Shown: in pieces, positions 20,867 to 32,329 of the stretch
How positions within the stretch are numbered: position 1 is the stretch's first letter
Layout of the letters: the number at the start of each line of letters is the position of its first letter
Assembly: GCA_033557465.1 (NCBI GenBank)
Contig: CM066034.1
Coordinates: 413,394,159-413,458,158, forward strand
Length of the DNA stretch: 64,000 nucleotides
Reading direction: 5' to 3'
From: Ichthyophis bannanicus
Taxonomy: Eukaryota > Chordata > Amphibia > Gymnophiona > Ichthyophiidae
Notes under the pieces: model-generated
Database searches by the model: none
Told to the model about the DNA's origin: nothing
Seen by the model: the letters and a program-made list of their open reading frames with translations, nothing else
Position numbers and translations under genes: made by a program

Positions 20867-22505
20867 TCACGAAGAGGTTCTCCCCTTGGCATAGGACATC
20901 GACCAATTTGTCCTGAACCCATTGCTCGAAGACTGCAGCCAAGCTTGGAGGCATGCACCAATGCCTGCCATGGCTACCCGTGCCGCCAACTCGAACCCAT
21001 CATAGGCCGCCCGAGACATGAACTTGGAGCATTCACGGACAGCTATAGACAGGCCCTTGAAGCGCTGTAAAGGCTCCTCAGAGAGACCAGCCAAGAACCC
21101 TGCGATTTCCTTTGCCAGGTCTCTCAGGTACATGCCCATGTACAGCTGGTATGCCTGGATCCGACAATTCAGCATTGCACTCTGGAAACACTTCCTGCCG
21201 AGGGCATCCAAGATGCGGGCCTCCCTACCAGGGGGCACCGAAGAGTGCATCTTCTGACTCTTCAGTGGATGCATGGCTAACTCCACAACCATGGAGTTGT
21301 GTGGCAGTTGTGATTTTTGGACCCAGGGCTCCGGCAGACTCGATACATTGAGTCGAGCCACTTGCATCATCGCCGATGTCTCCCACATGCGGAGCATAAG
21401 TCATTCCAGGATAGGAGGAATAGCTACCATGAGAGCTTTTCGAGGGGGAGCCACGTACTGGAGGATCTCGAGCTCGTCGGTTCGTGGATCCTCCTTGGAT
21501 TCCGTCTGGAAAGCCAAAGCCTTGGACATATCCCACTCGAAGTCCAAAAAGCCCATATTCTCCGGTGGGGACCTTCTCCGAGGTTCAGATACCGGAGAAT
21601 CAGAGGGGACATCTTGATGAGGCCGAGTGTCCGGGGAATCCTCGGTCTCCGAGGAAGACTCGTGGAGCTCCTCGGACATCAGGGTCCCATTGCCATCCAC
21701 CCCGATGCCTGCAGGTTCAGCGGTGACGACCTCGGTCCAACAAGCAGGAGGCTAATGGTGACCTCGGTTGAGGATCAACACGAGCCGGAAGGCCTTGAGG
21801 ATTGGCTCGACCTCTGGGGTTGACTTCGACGTCGAGATCCCGGTGGTCAGGGCAGAGGAACCGGAGGTGCCTGACATCAGCACCTGCTGCTATTCCATGA
21901 AGGCAGTAAAACTGCGCTCCAAGGCCACCATCCTGGATACCAGTCCCGGAGGCTCTGCAGCCTCCGGCTCAGGTGTCGACACGCTCGGGCCCGAAGCCAG
22001 TTCCCCCAGAGTGGAGTCCTCGACTAGGACAGTATGTACTTGCCTAGGCCGATCCACGTCCGTGTCCCTGCGAGGAACTTTGCCTGTGCGCTCCTTCACC
22101 GACGCCCCGGGCAGGCGCTCGGGCCTCCGCGACCAGCCCCAAGAGGAGCCAGGCTGCTCGGAACCATCCAGAGACGCCGCCTATGAGGGTTTTTTCCTTC
22201 TCTTCTGTTCCCTCGAGGGAGACCCCCTCTCCGAGGAACCCCGATGACACAGGTTCGGAGTGCTCCTCCTGAGTGGTGGAGGCCTCAGACGAGGTCCTGG
22301 CTCTCGGAGGCTTGGGGGAGTCAGGAAATATCTTATCATGCTGCTGCTGGCAGCCCCTCAAGGCCTTCAAGGACATCTTTTTACACCGACCACAGACCGC
22401 CGGGTCGTGGTCCGGGCCGAGGCACCGGAGGCAGCAGTCATGAGTATCAGTGAGGGACATCATTTTCCCGCACTGATTGCGCTTTTTGAATCCTCTGGTA
22501 GCCAT
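20867..22505 (-). pseudogene. DIRS gag-like ORF, copy 1, broken
   Basis: The best start is the ATG at 22503-22505 (MATRGFKKRNQCGK). A cysteine-rich cluster follows at once (CGK, CCLRC, HDPAVCGRC), a zinc-finger-like start usual for DIRS gag. The C-terminal part at 21397-20867 has LGRKCFQSAMLNCRIQAYQ and similar capsid-like helices. The middle is frameshifted several times (about 21400-22050). It would package the element RNA. The cysteine pattern and position, not a full alignment, support the call. Confidence 0.7.
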
Positions 22506-22734
22506 GGGGGGAAAAAGGACCCCAACAAGGTCGAAGACCCTTCGGGCTGCCAGTAAGGGAAAAATGGGCGTGAAAATGTCCCAAGAAAGAAAAATCAAAA
22601 CTAGAGGAACCGACCCGATACTGATTTACCGAGGCCGGAGACGAGAAGGGTACCTGTGTCGAACCGGTGAAAGTCAAAAAACACGAAAAAATGAACTTTT
22701 CCCAGGACACTACAGACTACATCTGATGGGCTCC

Positions 22735-22912
22735 GTGGAAAAAAGGAGACTGAGCAAGATGGCATCCTTGGGTGGGAAGGGGACCACACATGCGTGGTAG
22801 CAATTCCCAAAGGCTTTCTTTGAAAGCTGGGGATTTGCTCTGTGCGGGCTCCGTCGGCATCAACGTCACCCATATGTGAGGACTGACTTCCTGCTTGTTC
22901 CTGGAGAATGCA
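22735..22912 (-). repeat. DIRS copy 1 outer terminal repeat (5' end of element)
   Basis: Reverse complement begins GCATTCTCCAGGAACAAGCA and matches the left end over about 150 bp, including CACGCATG and GCCATCTTGCTCAGTC. Confidence 0.85.
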
Positions 22913-22944
22913 TTGTATATCATTTTTACTGCTGTATTCTGTAG

Positions 22945-23395
22945 CCATTGAATTTATTTATTTTATTTATTTTTATTTAACATATTTTTTCTATACCGCT
23001 TTATCCTACAGTCAAATCAGTTTACATTGTAACAGAACATTTTACATTAAACAGGGAAATCAACTTGAAAGATCACTGACACATGTATTTGGGAATAACT
23101 ATGTACATTTGTAAATGTATGGAGGTTTGAGGTAGGGAGCATTTAGGGGAAACTGGGAATGGTGAGGCTAGAGGTGTGTTAAAGGGAAACTGTGGGGAGG
23201 GGTGATGGGGGGGAAGACTGGGTTACGTTAGCGGGTAGCATCTCTGAAGATATGGGTTTTGAGGGCTTTCTTGAAGGAAGCTGTATTAGTTGTAGTCCTT
23301 AGTTTTTCTGGGATAGAGTTCCATAGGTGCGGTGCATAGAGAGAGAAGGCTCTCTTAGATGTAGTAGCGTTGGTTTTTGTGAATATGTTTCAAAT
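22945..23395 (-). mobile_element. L2-like LINE 3' fragment
   Basis: Starts with TTTATTTATTTTATT and, on the minus strand near 23340-23240, encodes RAFSLYAPHLWNSIPEKLR and FKKALKTHIF, the conserved LINE C-terminus. 5' truncated. Confidence 0.75.
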
Positions 23396-23399
23396 GGAT

Positions 23400-23826
23400 C
23401 AGCGTCACTCCAGCCATAAGGGAATCACAGTAGTCTATGGGGCACAACCATATAGAATGCCCCCAGTGTGATTCCTGAATTAGGTCTTCTGCTCCCCAGG
23501 ATAGCTGTGACTGGAGAGGCTGCAGAAGGAAATAAACTGTCATGGTCACTGCTTAAGTAAGAAACGTTTTGGCTGGATGCCCATGATGCAGAGGGAAAAA
23601 TCTCCAAGTAGCTGTGAATAGTACCAAATTTTCAGAAGTAGTTCTATTTAAGCTGGAAATTAGAGTTGCTAGTTGGCCAGAATTTGGCTGGACTGGTGGG
23701 ATTTTCAAGGGGTAAGCTGGCAGTCAGCAAGATAGAAAACCAGCCACTGTAAGTTTCATTTTTCTGCAGATCACCAATCAATCCCAGGGATACCACCTCC
23801 TCCAGCTGCCACCATTGCTGCCATAC
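23400..23826. other. Unassigned sequence
   Basis: No ORF or repeat family recognised. Confidence 0.4.
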
Positions 23827-23834
23827 CTCTATAG

Positions 23835-24017
23835 CAATGGTTCCTAAACCTGTCCTGAGGGCTCCCTAGCCAGTCAATTTTTCCAGGATATCCACTATGA
23901 ATATTTGTGAGACAGATTTGCAAACATTATAGGCAGATCTCAATAATGCATATTTATTGTGGATATCCTGAAAACCCTGCTGACTGGGGAGCCCCAGGAC
24001 AGGTTTATGAATCACTG
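23835..24017. mobile_element. 183 bp palindromic hAT MITE
   Basis: Ends CAATGGTTCCTAAACCTGTC and GACAGGTTTATGAATCACTG are inverted repeats, the interior is largely self-complementary (GGATATCCAC against GTGGATATCC), and CTCTATAG is duplicated at 23827-23834 and 24018-24025. Non-coding. Confidence 0.9.
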
Positions 24018-24179
24018 CTCTATAGGATCTGTCACTTGCAGCAGCAGCACCAGCACATGAAATGGAAAGGAAGGGGGTGAGGGCTGCAGCAGAGTCGCCT
24101 CACATGGACTCAAGGTAGGCTCTATTGTTCCTTTCCAGTTCATGTGCTGGTATTGCCTCTACAGCTTCTTTAGAATGCC

Positions 24180-24545
24180 ACATGCATGCCTGGATATGGA
24201 AAAGCCATGAAAGAGAGGAGAAAAGGGACATTTAGTGATCAGAGATGCTTGACCTTCAATAGAGGGCTGAATAGAGAGACAGATAAGGGATATGCTGGAT
24301 ATGGAAGGAGGATAGGAACAAAGATGTATAGAGATGCTTGACTGCAGGGAGATGCTGGGACCAGATAGGGACCAGAGGGGAGAGACTTTGGACATGGTTG
24401 GAAATGCTGGGCATAGGGGGAACAGAGAAATAAGAGGGAAGATGCTGGACATGGAGGGATTGGAAGACACTATATGGAGGAAAAACAGAATGGGGGGAGA
24501 GGCTAGATATGAAGGGGAGACACTGGCAGCTCAATGCAGCAATGT
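24180..24545 (+). repeat. Degenerate purine-rich tandem repeat
   Basis: Loose repetitions of GAGATGCTGGACATGGAGGG with heavy drift. A related block lies at 25440-26130. Confidence 0.6.
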
Positions 24546-24686
24546 GTTTTTCTCTAGCACAGCATTTTGTTAGAGATTCTCCCAGTGCTAGTCTTGTTCT
24601 TCGATGCAGAAAGCAACCTAGTGTGGGAAAACTGTCAGCAAGACCACCATGCTAAAGCATAGTGCAGTGAGCATGCTAATCACATG

Positions 24687-24862
24687 CAGGGCTAGCCCAA
24701 CCACTAGGCTAACTAGGCAGTTGCCTAGGGCAGCAACCTCTGGAAGGCAGCAAAAGCAGGCCATTCAAAGCTAAATAATAGATTTTGACAGCCAGAGGGG
24801 GTGTAAAGCTTGAGGTTCGCCTAGGGCTCCAACACTTTGGACCAACTCTAGGGCTGGCTCTG
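24687..24862. mobile_element. 176 bp hAT MITE
   Basis: Ends CAGGGCTAGCCCAACC and the complement of CTAGGGCTGGCTCTG are inverted repeats. ATCACATG is duplicated at 24679-24686 and 24863-24870. Non-coding. Confidence 0.88.
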
Positions 24863-24870
24863 ATCACATG

Positions 24871-25217
24871 CAAAATAATTAATTTTTAATTTCTCCCAAT
24901 TTCACTGAAACTTAGCACAGTTTTAACTCTTCTTTTAACTCTGGATCTTTACACTAGTTTCAGGCAGGCATAAAGATGCATAGTAGTAAATGTTGGAAAC
25001 ATGCTTTCAGTGCCCCTGACAGTTAACCCGGGTGGTGTTACACTTAATGTGCTATAATTTTGGCACTATTGGTGCAGTAGCTACAAAAGCATAGTGCATT
25101 TTAGTAAAAGGGCCCATAGTGACTTTTATATAATATATGCATAGTTGTTTCTGAGGGTGAAACTGGAATAGGATTATCATTTATGCTTGCATTTTATAAA
25201 ATATGCCTATTGTTACC
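24871..25217. other. Unassigned sequence
   Basis: AT-rich, no coding potential. The phrase TTTTAGTAAAAGGGCCC near 25090 resembles a decayed transposon end without a visible partner. Confidence 0.35.
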
Positions 25218-25323
25218 AGCTTGATAAACAAGGGAACACCTCACCTGCAGTGTCACCAAGCACAAGGAAAGCAGGACAGAGGCACATCATGGATATTTAA
25301 GGACCCTTCATTGAGAAGCAATA

Positions 25324-25375
25324 GGTCAGACTGACACATGTTTCAGCCAATGGCCTTCCTCAGGGGACAATGACC
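25324..25375 (-). ncRNA. Hammerhead-ribozyme-like motif, diverged Penelope remnant
   Basis: On the minus strand: outer stem I GGTCA/TGACC, then CTGAGGA (a perfect match to CUGANGA), stem II GGCC-ATT-GGC with one bulge, GAAA, a very short stem III AC-ATGT-GT, and GUC before the returning strand. The inner part of stem I pairs poorly. The catalytic boxes are better than in the element at 2639-5449. Flanking sequence (25218-25400) looks like decayed non-coding Penelope-type repeat. Confidence 0.55.
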
Positions 25376-25439
25376 ACTATGCGAAAAAATTTGGATTTTT
25401 TTGTGATAATAATCTGAAAACCCATCCACCATTGCTACC

Positions 25440-26130
25440 AAGAGGTACCAGTGAGAAAGAGAGGAGATACTGGACATAGGGGTGATAAGGGATAAGTAGT
25501 ATGGAATCTGTCTATCTTTTGGGACCCTGACAAGTACGTGTGACCTGTAGTAATCACTGTTGGAAACAGGATACTTGGCTTACTAGACCACTGGTCTGAC
25601 TCAGTATGGCATATCTTATGTTCTTACGATAGAGAGGAGATACGAGGGAGGGAAACAGAGGAAAGATGGAGGACATGAGTGCAGAGTGGAGATAATGGGC
25701 ATGAGAAATGGGGAATTAGGGAGATAGAAAGGAGATAGAAACACTGGATGGTGAGAGGGAGATACTGAACACTGACAGAGGAGAAAGAGGAGTTAGCAAA
25801 ATATTGGATAAGAAGAATCTGGTGAAGGAGGGAAAATGGGTAATCTGATGTTTGGGTGAGTAAAAGAGATAGAAAGCTGTAGGTAAATGCAGTAAAACGT
25901 AAGAGACCAAGGATTAAATGATGAAAAGAAGAAGTGAAATCTGAAGAGAGAAGCAGAAAAATAAACATAAGGAAGAGATCAATGTTGGAGACTGATGTAG
26001 AGGAGGAAATAAAGATAGGAAAAGACAGAGAAATGGCAAATGGACTGGAAACGCTGGAAATATAGTAAGAAAAGACAGAGTAAAGCAGAAATCAGAGTCT
26101 GGAACTAGATTAGAAAAATAAAATGGCCAG
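25440..26130 (+). repeat. Purine-rich tandem repeat block with an inserted CR1 tail
   Basis: GAGATACTGGACA and GAGAAAG-type motifs repeat with drift. A plus-strand CR1 3' UTR piece (25500-25627, ending ATATCTTATGTTCTTAC) interrupts it. Open frames on the complementary strand are low-complexity artefacts. Confidence 0.6.
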
Positions 26131-26639
26131 ACAACAAAGGTAGAAAGATGACATTTTATTTACCAGATTATGTCCTTTCCTTCCTGCTAGTCCAGTCCAG
26201 ATAAGTGGTTTGTGTTCCCCCATCAGTAGATTGGTGGAGACAAACAATCACTGAAACACCCAGGTTTCAATGACATCACGTCCATGTCTCTATATGCCTC
26301 AAACACCAGAGGTCTCTTCGATATCCGTCCCAAAGCATATGGAAGAACATGACTAACCTCACATAACTTCAACGTGAGCAACAATGGGCAAACAATAGAG
26401 AAATATGTACAGAAAAACATAAAGAGAAGCTGATCATAGAGACTGAACTTGCAAAGCCGAATATATAAATCATAGCAGACCCAAGGTTAACGCTGCAGAA
26501 GATCAGAGCAAACATAGTTCCAGGGGTGGGTCCTGGACTGGTCAAGAAGGACTCAAGGAAAGGACATTATCTGGTAAGTAAAATGTCATCTTCCATATCA
26601 TCCTGGTAGACCAGCCCAGACAAGTAGGGTATACCAGAG

Positions 26640-26960
26640 CTATTGAATGGGAAGAAGACACAACAGCTCGCAAGATCCTTGAGCCAAAGGACGTGTCGGC
26701 CCATGCGTGGATATCCAAGTGGTAATGCTTGACAAAAATGGAGAGTGATGCCCACACTGCTGCCCGACAAATGTCTTCAGAGTCTACTGAGCTCCGCTCC
26801 ACCCATGAGGATGCTTGTGCTTGGGTAGAATGGGTGTGCAAACCCTATGGAATATACCGGTTCTGCAACAGATGCACCAAGGCAATGGCCTCCTTTATCC
26901 AGCACCCCAAGGTCAACTTAGTCACTGTGCCACTCTTGCACAGACCAACAAACACCACAA
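26640..26960 (-). pseudogene. Tyrosine recombinase C-terminus, DIRS copy 3
   Basis: Minus-strand frames give GCWIKEAIALVHLLQN, then HSTQAQASSW and SSVDSEDICRAAVWASLSIFVKHYHLD, matching the recombinase C-terminal signature and its tyrosine. The position corresponding to the HxxR arginine reads HSTQ, so a catalytic residue is lost. Only the last third of the protein remains. Confidence 0.7.
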
Positions 26961-27049
26961 AAATATGGTAGGACTTATGAAAGCAAGCCCTTCCTCAAAA
27001 GACTGGGCTGCTGCCCCCCCACCGCAGGCTGGCCTTCACCATCATTAGG

Positions 27050-27830
27050 AGCGTAAGGCTGAGCTTGAACTGCTGATGAAGATCAACTGGGAGTCTGCTG
27101 CAAACAGAATAGCACGAGGCAATCCAAAAGCCTTGACTTTCTCCATTGGCAGAAAGACTCCACACTCTCGAGTATCGTAAATGTGCACCCAGGGATTCCA
27201 AGGACTAAGAATGCAACAACTGGCTGTTCCCCAATGATCACTCACACAAGGCTCATCAGAAAGGACCCAAGATGCCTCTGAAGGAGAATGGGCTCAGATG
27301 AGCCAGTAGCCAGATGTGGGTGCACACAAATCCCTCGGCACCACAGACACCATCACCATGACCTTGGAGAACATCCTTCGGGCAACGGAGAGTCTGAATG
27401 GAAGGGCGGTGAACTGAAGGTAAGACCCAGGCATGGCAAAACACAGATACTTGCTGATTACCCGGATCGGGATAAGAAAATATGCCTCAGCTAAAACCAG
27501 AGATGACGTGAACCCTCTCTGTGCACCACTTAAATCCTGAATCACAAAGTTTCCATCCATATATACATAGGCAAGCACTTGTTGAAATGCTTGAGGTCCA
27601 TAATGGACCGTAATGTTCCTTCCATGTTGGCCACCATGAAAACAGATGGAATACCCACCCACCATGATTGTCCATGGAAATGGGCACCACTGTCTTCAGG
27701 AGAGGAAAATTGTCCAAGGTGATCCACACTGCGTTCCTGTTGTTCGCAGACCCATAAGGGGAGGAGATGCAAGTGGCTTGGACTGTCTCTTTGCATTCCA
27801 GGCCACACCCATACTGAATGGGGACTAGCA
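27050..27830 (-). pseudogene. Reverse transcriptase remnant, DIRS copy 3
   Basis: Minus-strand pieces in several frames include YFLIPIRVISKYLCFAM and LQFTALPFRLSVARRMFSK, which correspond to YTHILIHPSHRQYL and VLPFGLASAPRVFTK of copy 1. The catalytic YLDD box cannot be read (SGYWLIW at its place). Heavily decayed. Confidence 0.65.
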
Positions 27831-29159
27831 CCCAGCGGTCTTTGGTGACCTGGGACTATTCCTGAAGAAGCGGCGAAGCCTGCCCCCAGCTGAAGGAACC
27901 AGGGAATGGGCCCTCAAACCTTCATTGTGCAGCCTGGGATGGTCATCCTCTGGCTGCAACGAAGTCCCTGGGCCCAAGCACTCAATGAATGGACTGATAA
28001 CAAGCCCAAAATCCATAAGAAGAAGGAAAGAAAGGCTTTCTAGGCTGATAGTGGATAGGAGCCCTGAGATCCCTGGGAGTCCGACCATCGCGCCCATGAG
28101 GAGCGGGCAAAGGCTGACGGAAAAGAGCCTCCTGCCTGCTTCACAGGCCCAATGGACCTGTCCTCGGGAAGGCAGTAGTTTTTTGTCTTGCCCAGGTCCT
28201 TCACCAGCTTCTCTAAATTGGACCCAATAGAAGCATCCTTCTAAGGCCAGATGGGCAACCGGGCCTTGGAAGATGACTCCACTGCCCCATGTCTGAGCCA
28301 AGCTAACGATGTGCCATCAACAGGACACAATCCCTGGTGGCTAGACATACCAAGCCATACATGGCATCAGAAAGGAAGGCCTTAATTGACTTTAAAAGAG
28401 GAGTAGAACCATTCAGCAGAAGACTCTGAATCCACAGGAGCAGGGCTCAAGATGTCAGACCTGCACATACCGCCAACTGAAGAATAGCAGCCGCCAAAGT
28501 GAACTGGATCTTCAACACGAATACACCTTTCTGCCTTACAAAGGAATAGCGGTTTGTCTGGTAACCACCGTGAACTGCATATCTACCTTGGAAACATCAA
28601 ACCACACAACACACTCCATCTCCAGGAGAGAGTGTATCCTCTTATACACCCTTAGCGCCTGAAGCAGGAAGTTGGGGGGATCCCATTTTGACCAAAATAT
28701 GCCCTTGAGCACCTTTGGGAATGGGAAGACAGTAATGGATTTCCACACACCTTGCTGGAGTGGATGCATCCTCAGTTTCTGCTCTGTGCCTGGAGCAACC
28801 ACTAACCTCTAGGTGGATGAAACCCTGAGGATCAACACCCCCAGTTCCTCCTCCTTCTGGAACAGGTGGATAGCATCAGTCTCCTCACAAGCCTCTGAAG
28901 GTGAGAGTACTTCTTCATCCACATCTAAATCCAAGCCACTGTCCAGATCTCAGACAGATCCCAGCTGATCCCTATCTCCAGAGGGTGCCCTTTGCTGAGG
29001 ATGCTTAGCCATAGGCAATTGAATAGGGCTTCCACTCTCAGCCTGCCCCTCCCGAGACTGTGCTTGATGGAACCCAGTGGCCGCAGGGTCTGAATTTCTA
29101 TGCCAGAATGATCAGGCCTGTTGTAAAAGGAAAAGAATTCTGGGGAGAACAATCCAAGC

Positions 29160-31924
29160 TCTGGAAGCTCTCCTTACGGAAATGATGCCCCCTACACCAG
29201 GGGACCCAGTCACCATCGATCCCCTAGAGGATGGGGAGCAGCACCCAGCATGGTCACCAGAACCTCCAGTCAACTGGTTATCATTACCCACTGTGCCATC
29301 TCCTGCTCTTAGGCAGGCAAGGCCGGACTAACCACATTCCCAGGCTGAGAAAGGGAGATCAATCCCTTCAATACCCTAGCCTGTCCACAGTCAGCAGTAA
29401 CAACACACTCCACCTATATCTACCCAGTCCACCCTAGCCAATAGTTGCTAGAGCACCAGCCTGACATCCCCCCAGCCATCACTCCTCCATGTAGAAGGGA
29501 CAAAACATTGGTAGGCAGTGATGGGGGGGATGTGTGGATGTCCATGTATGCTTTGCCACCCCAGACCCCGCACCCTAGGCACCCGCCTACCTGCATGGTG
29601 GATGGCCTGGGACCGCTCACGACCAGCACCGACAGCATATGGTCATATCGGCATGGCAGTGGGGGGGGGGGATGTTTGTGCTGGAGGGAGCAGTGCCACC
29701 TGCCTGCAGTGGACCTAGGCCATGCCCTGTACCAGTACGTGGTGTGCAGTGCAACAGAAAAGGTCTGCCTGAGGAAAGTAAGGGTAGCCCCAGGGACCAC
29801 TATTCCTCTGTAGCAATAGTGTGGTGCAATACACACAGCCAATGTGTCCAGATGCAGAAGCTCACAGGTTCAAGTCCCAGCTGTGGATCCTACAGAGCAT
29901 CTCCCCACATTTTACCCTACAATGCAGATACAACATCAACATGTGCAAACCCCAAAGCTGCGTCGAACAGGGGTCAAAACACCCACTCACACAGGCTCCA
30001 TTATCCAAAGCTTCATGGAAAGTCAGGCTGTTGGCCCCAGCACGGAGCTGCAGTTATCAGCAGAGCACTACTACTACCCCCTGCACACAGTTTAGAAATG
30101 TCGGCACTGTGAGCAGGATTGCCCAACCACCCCTTTCATCGCACAATGCTGCAATAGGGGTGTGTGTGTGTGTATGTCTATCAGTTGTTTTGTGGCTGCC
30201 TACACCGCTCTGGGCCCACAATGTCCCACTGTTACCAGCGTTAGCCTGCAAATGTGCATAATGAAGAGCAAGGTATTGTGGGTATGGCCCAGACAGGGCG
30301 GGTTGGCAGGATGTATCTGCAAAGGTTGTAGGGCAATGGCTGGGACACTGTAGTGCCCAACCACCACCTGCATGGACAGAGTGGCCACATGGTATGCTGT
30401 GACCTCACTTTCACCCTGACCGAGGAGTGACCATGGCATGTTTGTGTTCCCACATAGTGCTCCACACTATTTGTCTTCAGTTATACCTGTGTTTTCCCAG
30501 TTCTGGGGCTCAATCACTGAGATGCCTGCTTGGTGTCTGTGCTGTACATCCCATCTCAGAGTGCACAGGGTTCCCCTGTGAGCATGCACTATGGACTGGC
30601 TAGTGGACTGTCTGCAGTTAGTCTGTGCATGATTGGAACACCTTGTAGGGTGCTGCAGGTGCAGTCTGACTGTGCCGTCTGCTGGTGAGTGGCAGACCAT
30701 GGTGTGGGGCAGTTGAGGTTTCCCCGGTTTATCCCAAACATTACTGCTGGTCTGCCACAATCATAGGTATGGCTCTGGCCCACCAACCCTGGAGGGCTGT
30801 CCTCTGCAGTTGCTTTTCCTACAGCCAGGGCTCAGGCACCTGTCCCTCCACCCTCACCTACAAAATGGGTGATTGTGGGTCCTTTGGGGTATATAGTGTA
30901 TACCACTTTGAACCATAGAGACAGTGCTATATCCACCTCATGCGAGTCTAGACAACCCTCTGCCCTGATAATTATAACAGGCAACCATGGCAACCAGACC
31001 TTAACACTGGGTATGCACTAATCTGGGTGGTGTCTGGCCCCACAGGGCCACATGTGACTGCAGAACACAGATGGACACAGAAGTACTTTCGGTCGCACTG
31101 CTAGGAACACCTGGCACACACTGGCAGTGCTGGGGCTGTGCAGCAGAACCTATCTCTAGCACCACATGTACTGTGGACCTAGTGCTGGGCGCCCATCCTA
31201 ACCCTCAGGGTGAACACAGAACCTGCACAATGGCATGGTCTGTAGCTACTCTGTGCCAGTATCACACACTGTTAGTCCGTCTTACCACGCTGCAGTACCA
31301 GAGAGGTTCAGACCCTATCTGGTGATCAGCTGTAGACCGCTGTTCTGCATGTGCATTGCATCATGGGTGATGGTGGGGTTACGCTATCCTGGCACACAGA
31401 GCAGGCGGTTAGTGTGGTGATCTGCAGTCCTTCTGTACCCAGCCATTGCTGTGCAACATTCTAAATAGTGGTCATGGGTTTGATGCTTCATTGTTCCCTC
31501 TTTTCATGCCTGTCCAACTCAGATATTTTGCATGCCTGTAACAGTCATATCTTTACAGATCCGTGCTGCCAGCCCATATTACCCTCACCACAACAATCCT
31601 TCGGTCCATCTTTCTGCATCTGTCAGCTGTGTAGCGTTCTGTCTTCCTGTGCAGGCTGCCACCCCATGTCCTGCGCTGGTACCCTTTCCTGCATTGCGCC
31701 TCTTCATGCTTGCCTCGCCTGTGCCTGATCTGCATGGCACCACCACTCCTCTGACCACCCATCATTGTAACTATCCTGTCACGTCCACCTCCACTGGGGC
31801 ACACGTATTCCCATCATCTGCCACCAATTTTCTTTCCAGTACTTTACATTGCCAACACCCTGTGCTGTGGTACAGTTGCCCCCCACCATGTTTGTCATCA
31901 GTACTGGCAGTCACATGGGCAAAT
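29160..31924. other. 2.8 kb with no recognised feature
   Basis: Moderate GC, no frame above about 160 codons and none with a motif I know. Contains a G run (29661-29671) and a short TG microsatellite (30161-30173). A B-box-like GGTTCAAGTCC at 29868 lacks a matching A box. It is neither clearly host-conserved nor clearly repeat. Confidence 0.4.
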
Positions 31925-32150
31925 GCAATTGTGCCTTCGAGTCAGTCCTGACTCCTGGCGACCCAGAAGCTCCTGGGTTTTCTTGGCAGTGTCACCAGAA
32001 GTAGATTGACAGGCCTTTCTTCCGAGGCAATGAAGGGCTAAGTGACTTGCCCAAGGCCACAAGGAGTGCTAGCGGGAATCGAACCCTGGTTGCTTGGTTA
32101 CCAAGCCAGTGCTCTAACCACTAGGCTACTCCTCCACTCCACTCCACACA
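31925..32150 (-). mobile_element. tRNA-derived SINE, minus strand
   Basis: On the minus strand the head has A box TAGCCTAGTGGTTAGAGC and a good B box (GGTTCGATTCC near 32074-32084), followed by CTTGGGCAAGTCACTTAGCCC. The tail includes CGAGTCAGTCCTGACTCC in the complementary orientation. Confidence 0.8.
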
Positions 32151-32329
32151 CAGCCACATGGGATGCCCACAGATATGGTAGGTCCAGCGGCTCCCAGCTC
32201 TCCCTCCTTCACTCACCTGTTCATTGCCTTTCCTCAATGCTCTATCTAGTGTTACGGCTATATCTGTCTCTGTGCCTCACAGGTCATGCATGTCATCCTG
32301 AGGCACCTTGCAGCCCTTAGGGCACACTA

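Larger units (their letters stand above)
18101..20954 (-). pseudogene. DIRS reverse transcriptase / RNase H, copy 1, interrupted
   Basis: The N-terminal part (20954-20208) has the leader seen in DIRS RTs (GGRLTLYAHRWG, then YFLVPKRTGGLRTILDLCNLN). After an insertion at 19793-20207 the protein resumes with GDWLCSLDLKDAYTHI, VLPFGLASAPRVFTK and the catalytic box VPYLDNWLIR, where the usual second aspartate of YLDDW is asparagine. RNase H pieces follow in shifting frames: TDASLLGWGAH near 19085, INFLELHAIRLTLKAF near 18990, then QTDKQVAMLYVNKQGG and YLPGKDNWLADGLSR. At least two frameshifts lie between 19050 and 19200. The D-to-N change, frameshifts and insertion make it non-functional. Confidence 0.85.
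16762..22912 (-). mobile_element. Full-length DIRS-type retroelement, copy 1
   Basis: Minus-strand order gag, RT-RNase H, tyrosine recombinase, bounded by inverted terminal repeats at 16780-16945 and 22735-22912 that share CAGTCCTCACATATG and CGACGGAGCCCG. There is no target duplication and no integrase. DIRS elements insert through a circular intermediate and a tyrosine recombinase, and the layout fits. Coding frames are broken, and LINE fragments sit in the RT at 19793-20207. Confidence 0.92.
26145..29150 (-). mobile_element. Older, diverged DIRS-type element, copy 3
   Basis: Minus-strand remnants of gag-like sequence (about 29100-28300), RT (27830-27050) and tyrosine recombinase (26960-26640) lie in DIRS order. 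The left end again has the edge and its internal complement: ATGACATTTTATTTACC at 26149 against GGTAAGTAAAATGTCAT at 26572. The sequence differs strongly from copies 1 and 2, so it is another family. The RNase H region is deleted and the right terminal repeat is not found. Confidence 0.75.

Noticed and set aside
17440..22800. Many plus-strand ORFs of 60-180 codons
   Set aside because: Antisense shadows of the minus-strand DIRS coding region, which carries recognisable recombinase and RT motifs.
29850..29900. tRNA-like B box suggesting a fourth SINE
   Set aside because: No A box at the right distance and no SINE body downstream.
29420..32320. ORFs up to 157 codons on both strands, possible host exons
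   Set aside because: No motif, no convincing splice sites, overlapping on opposite strands in GC-richer DNA, as expected by chance.
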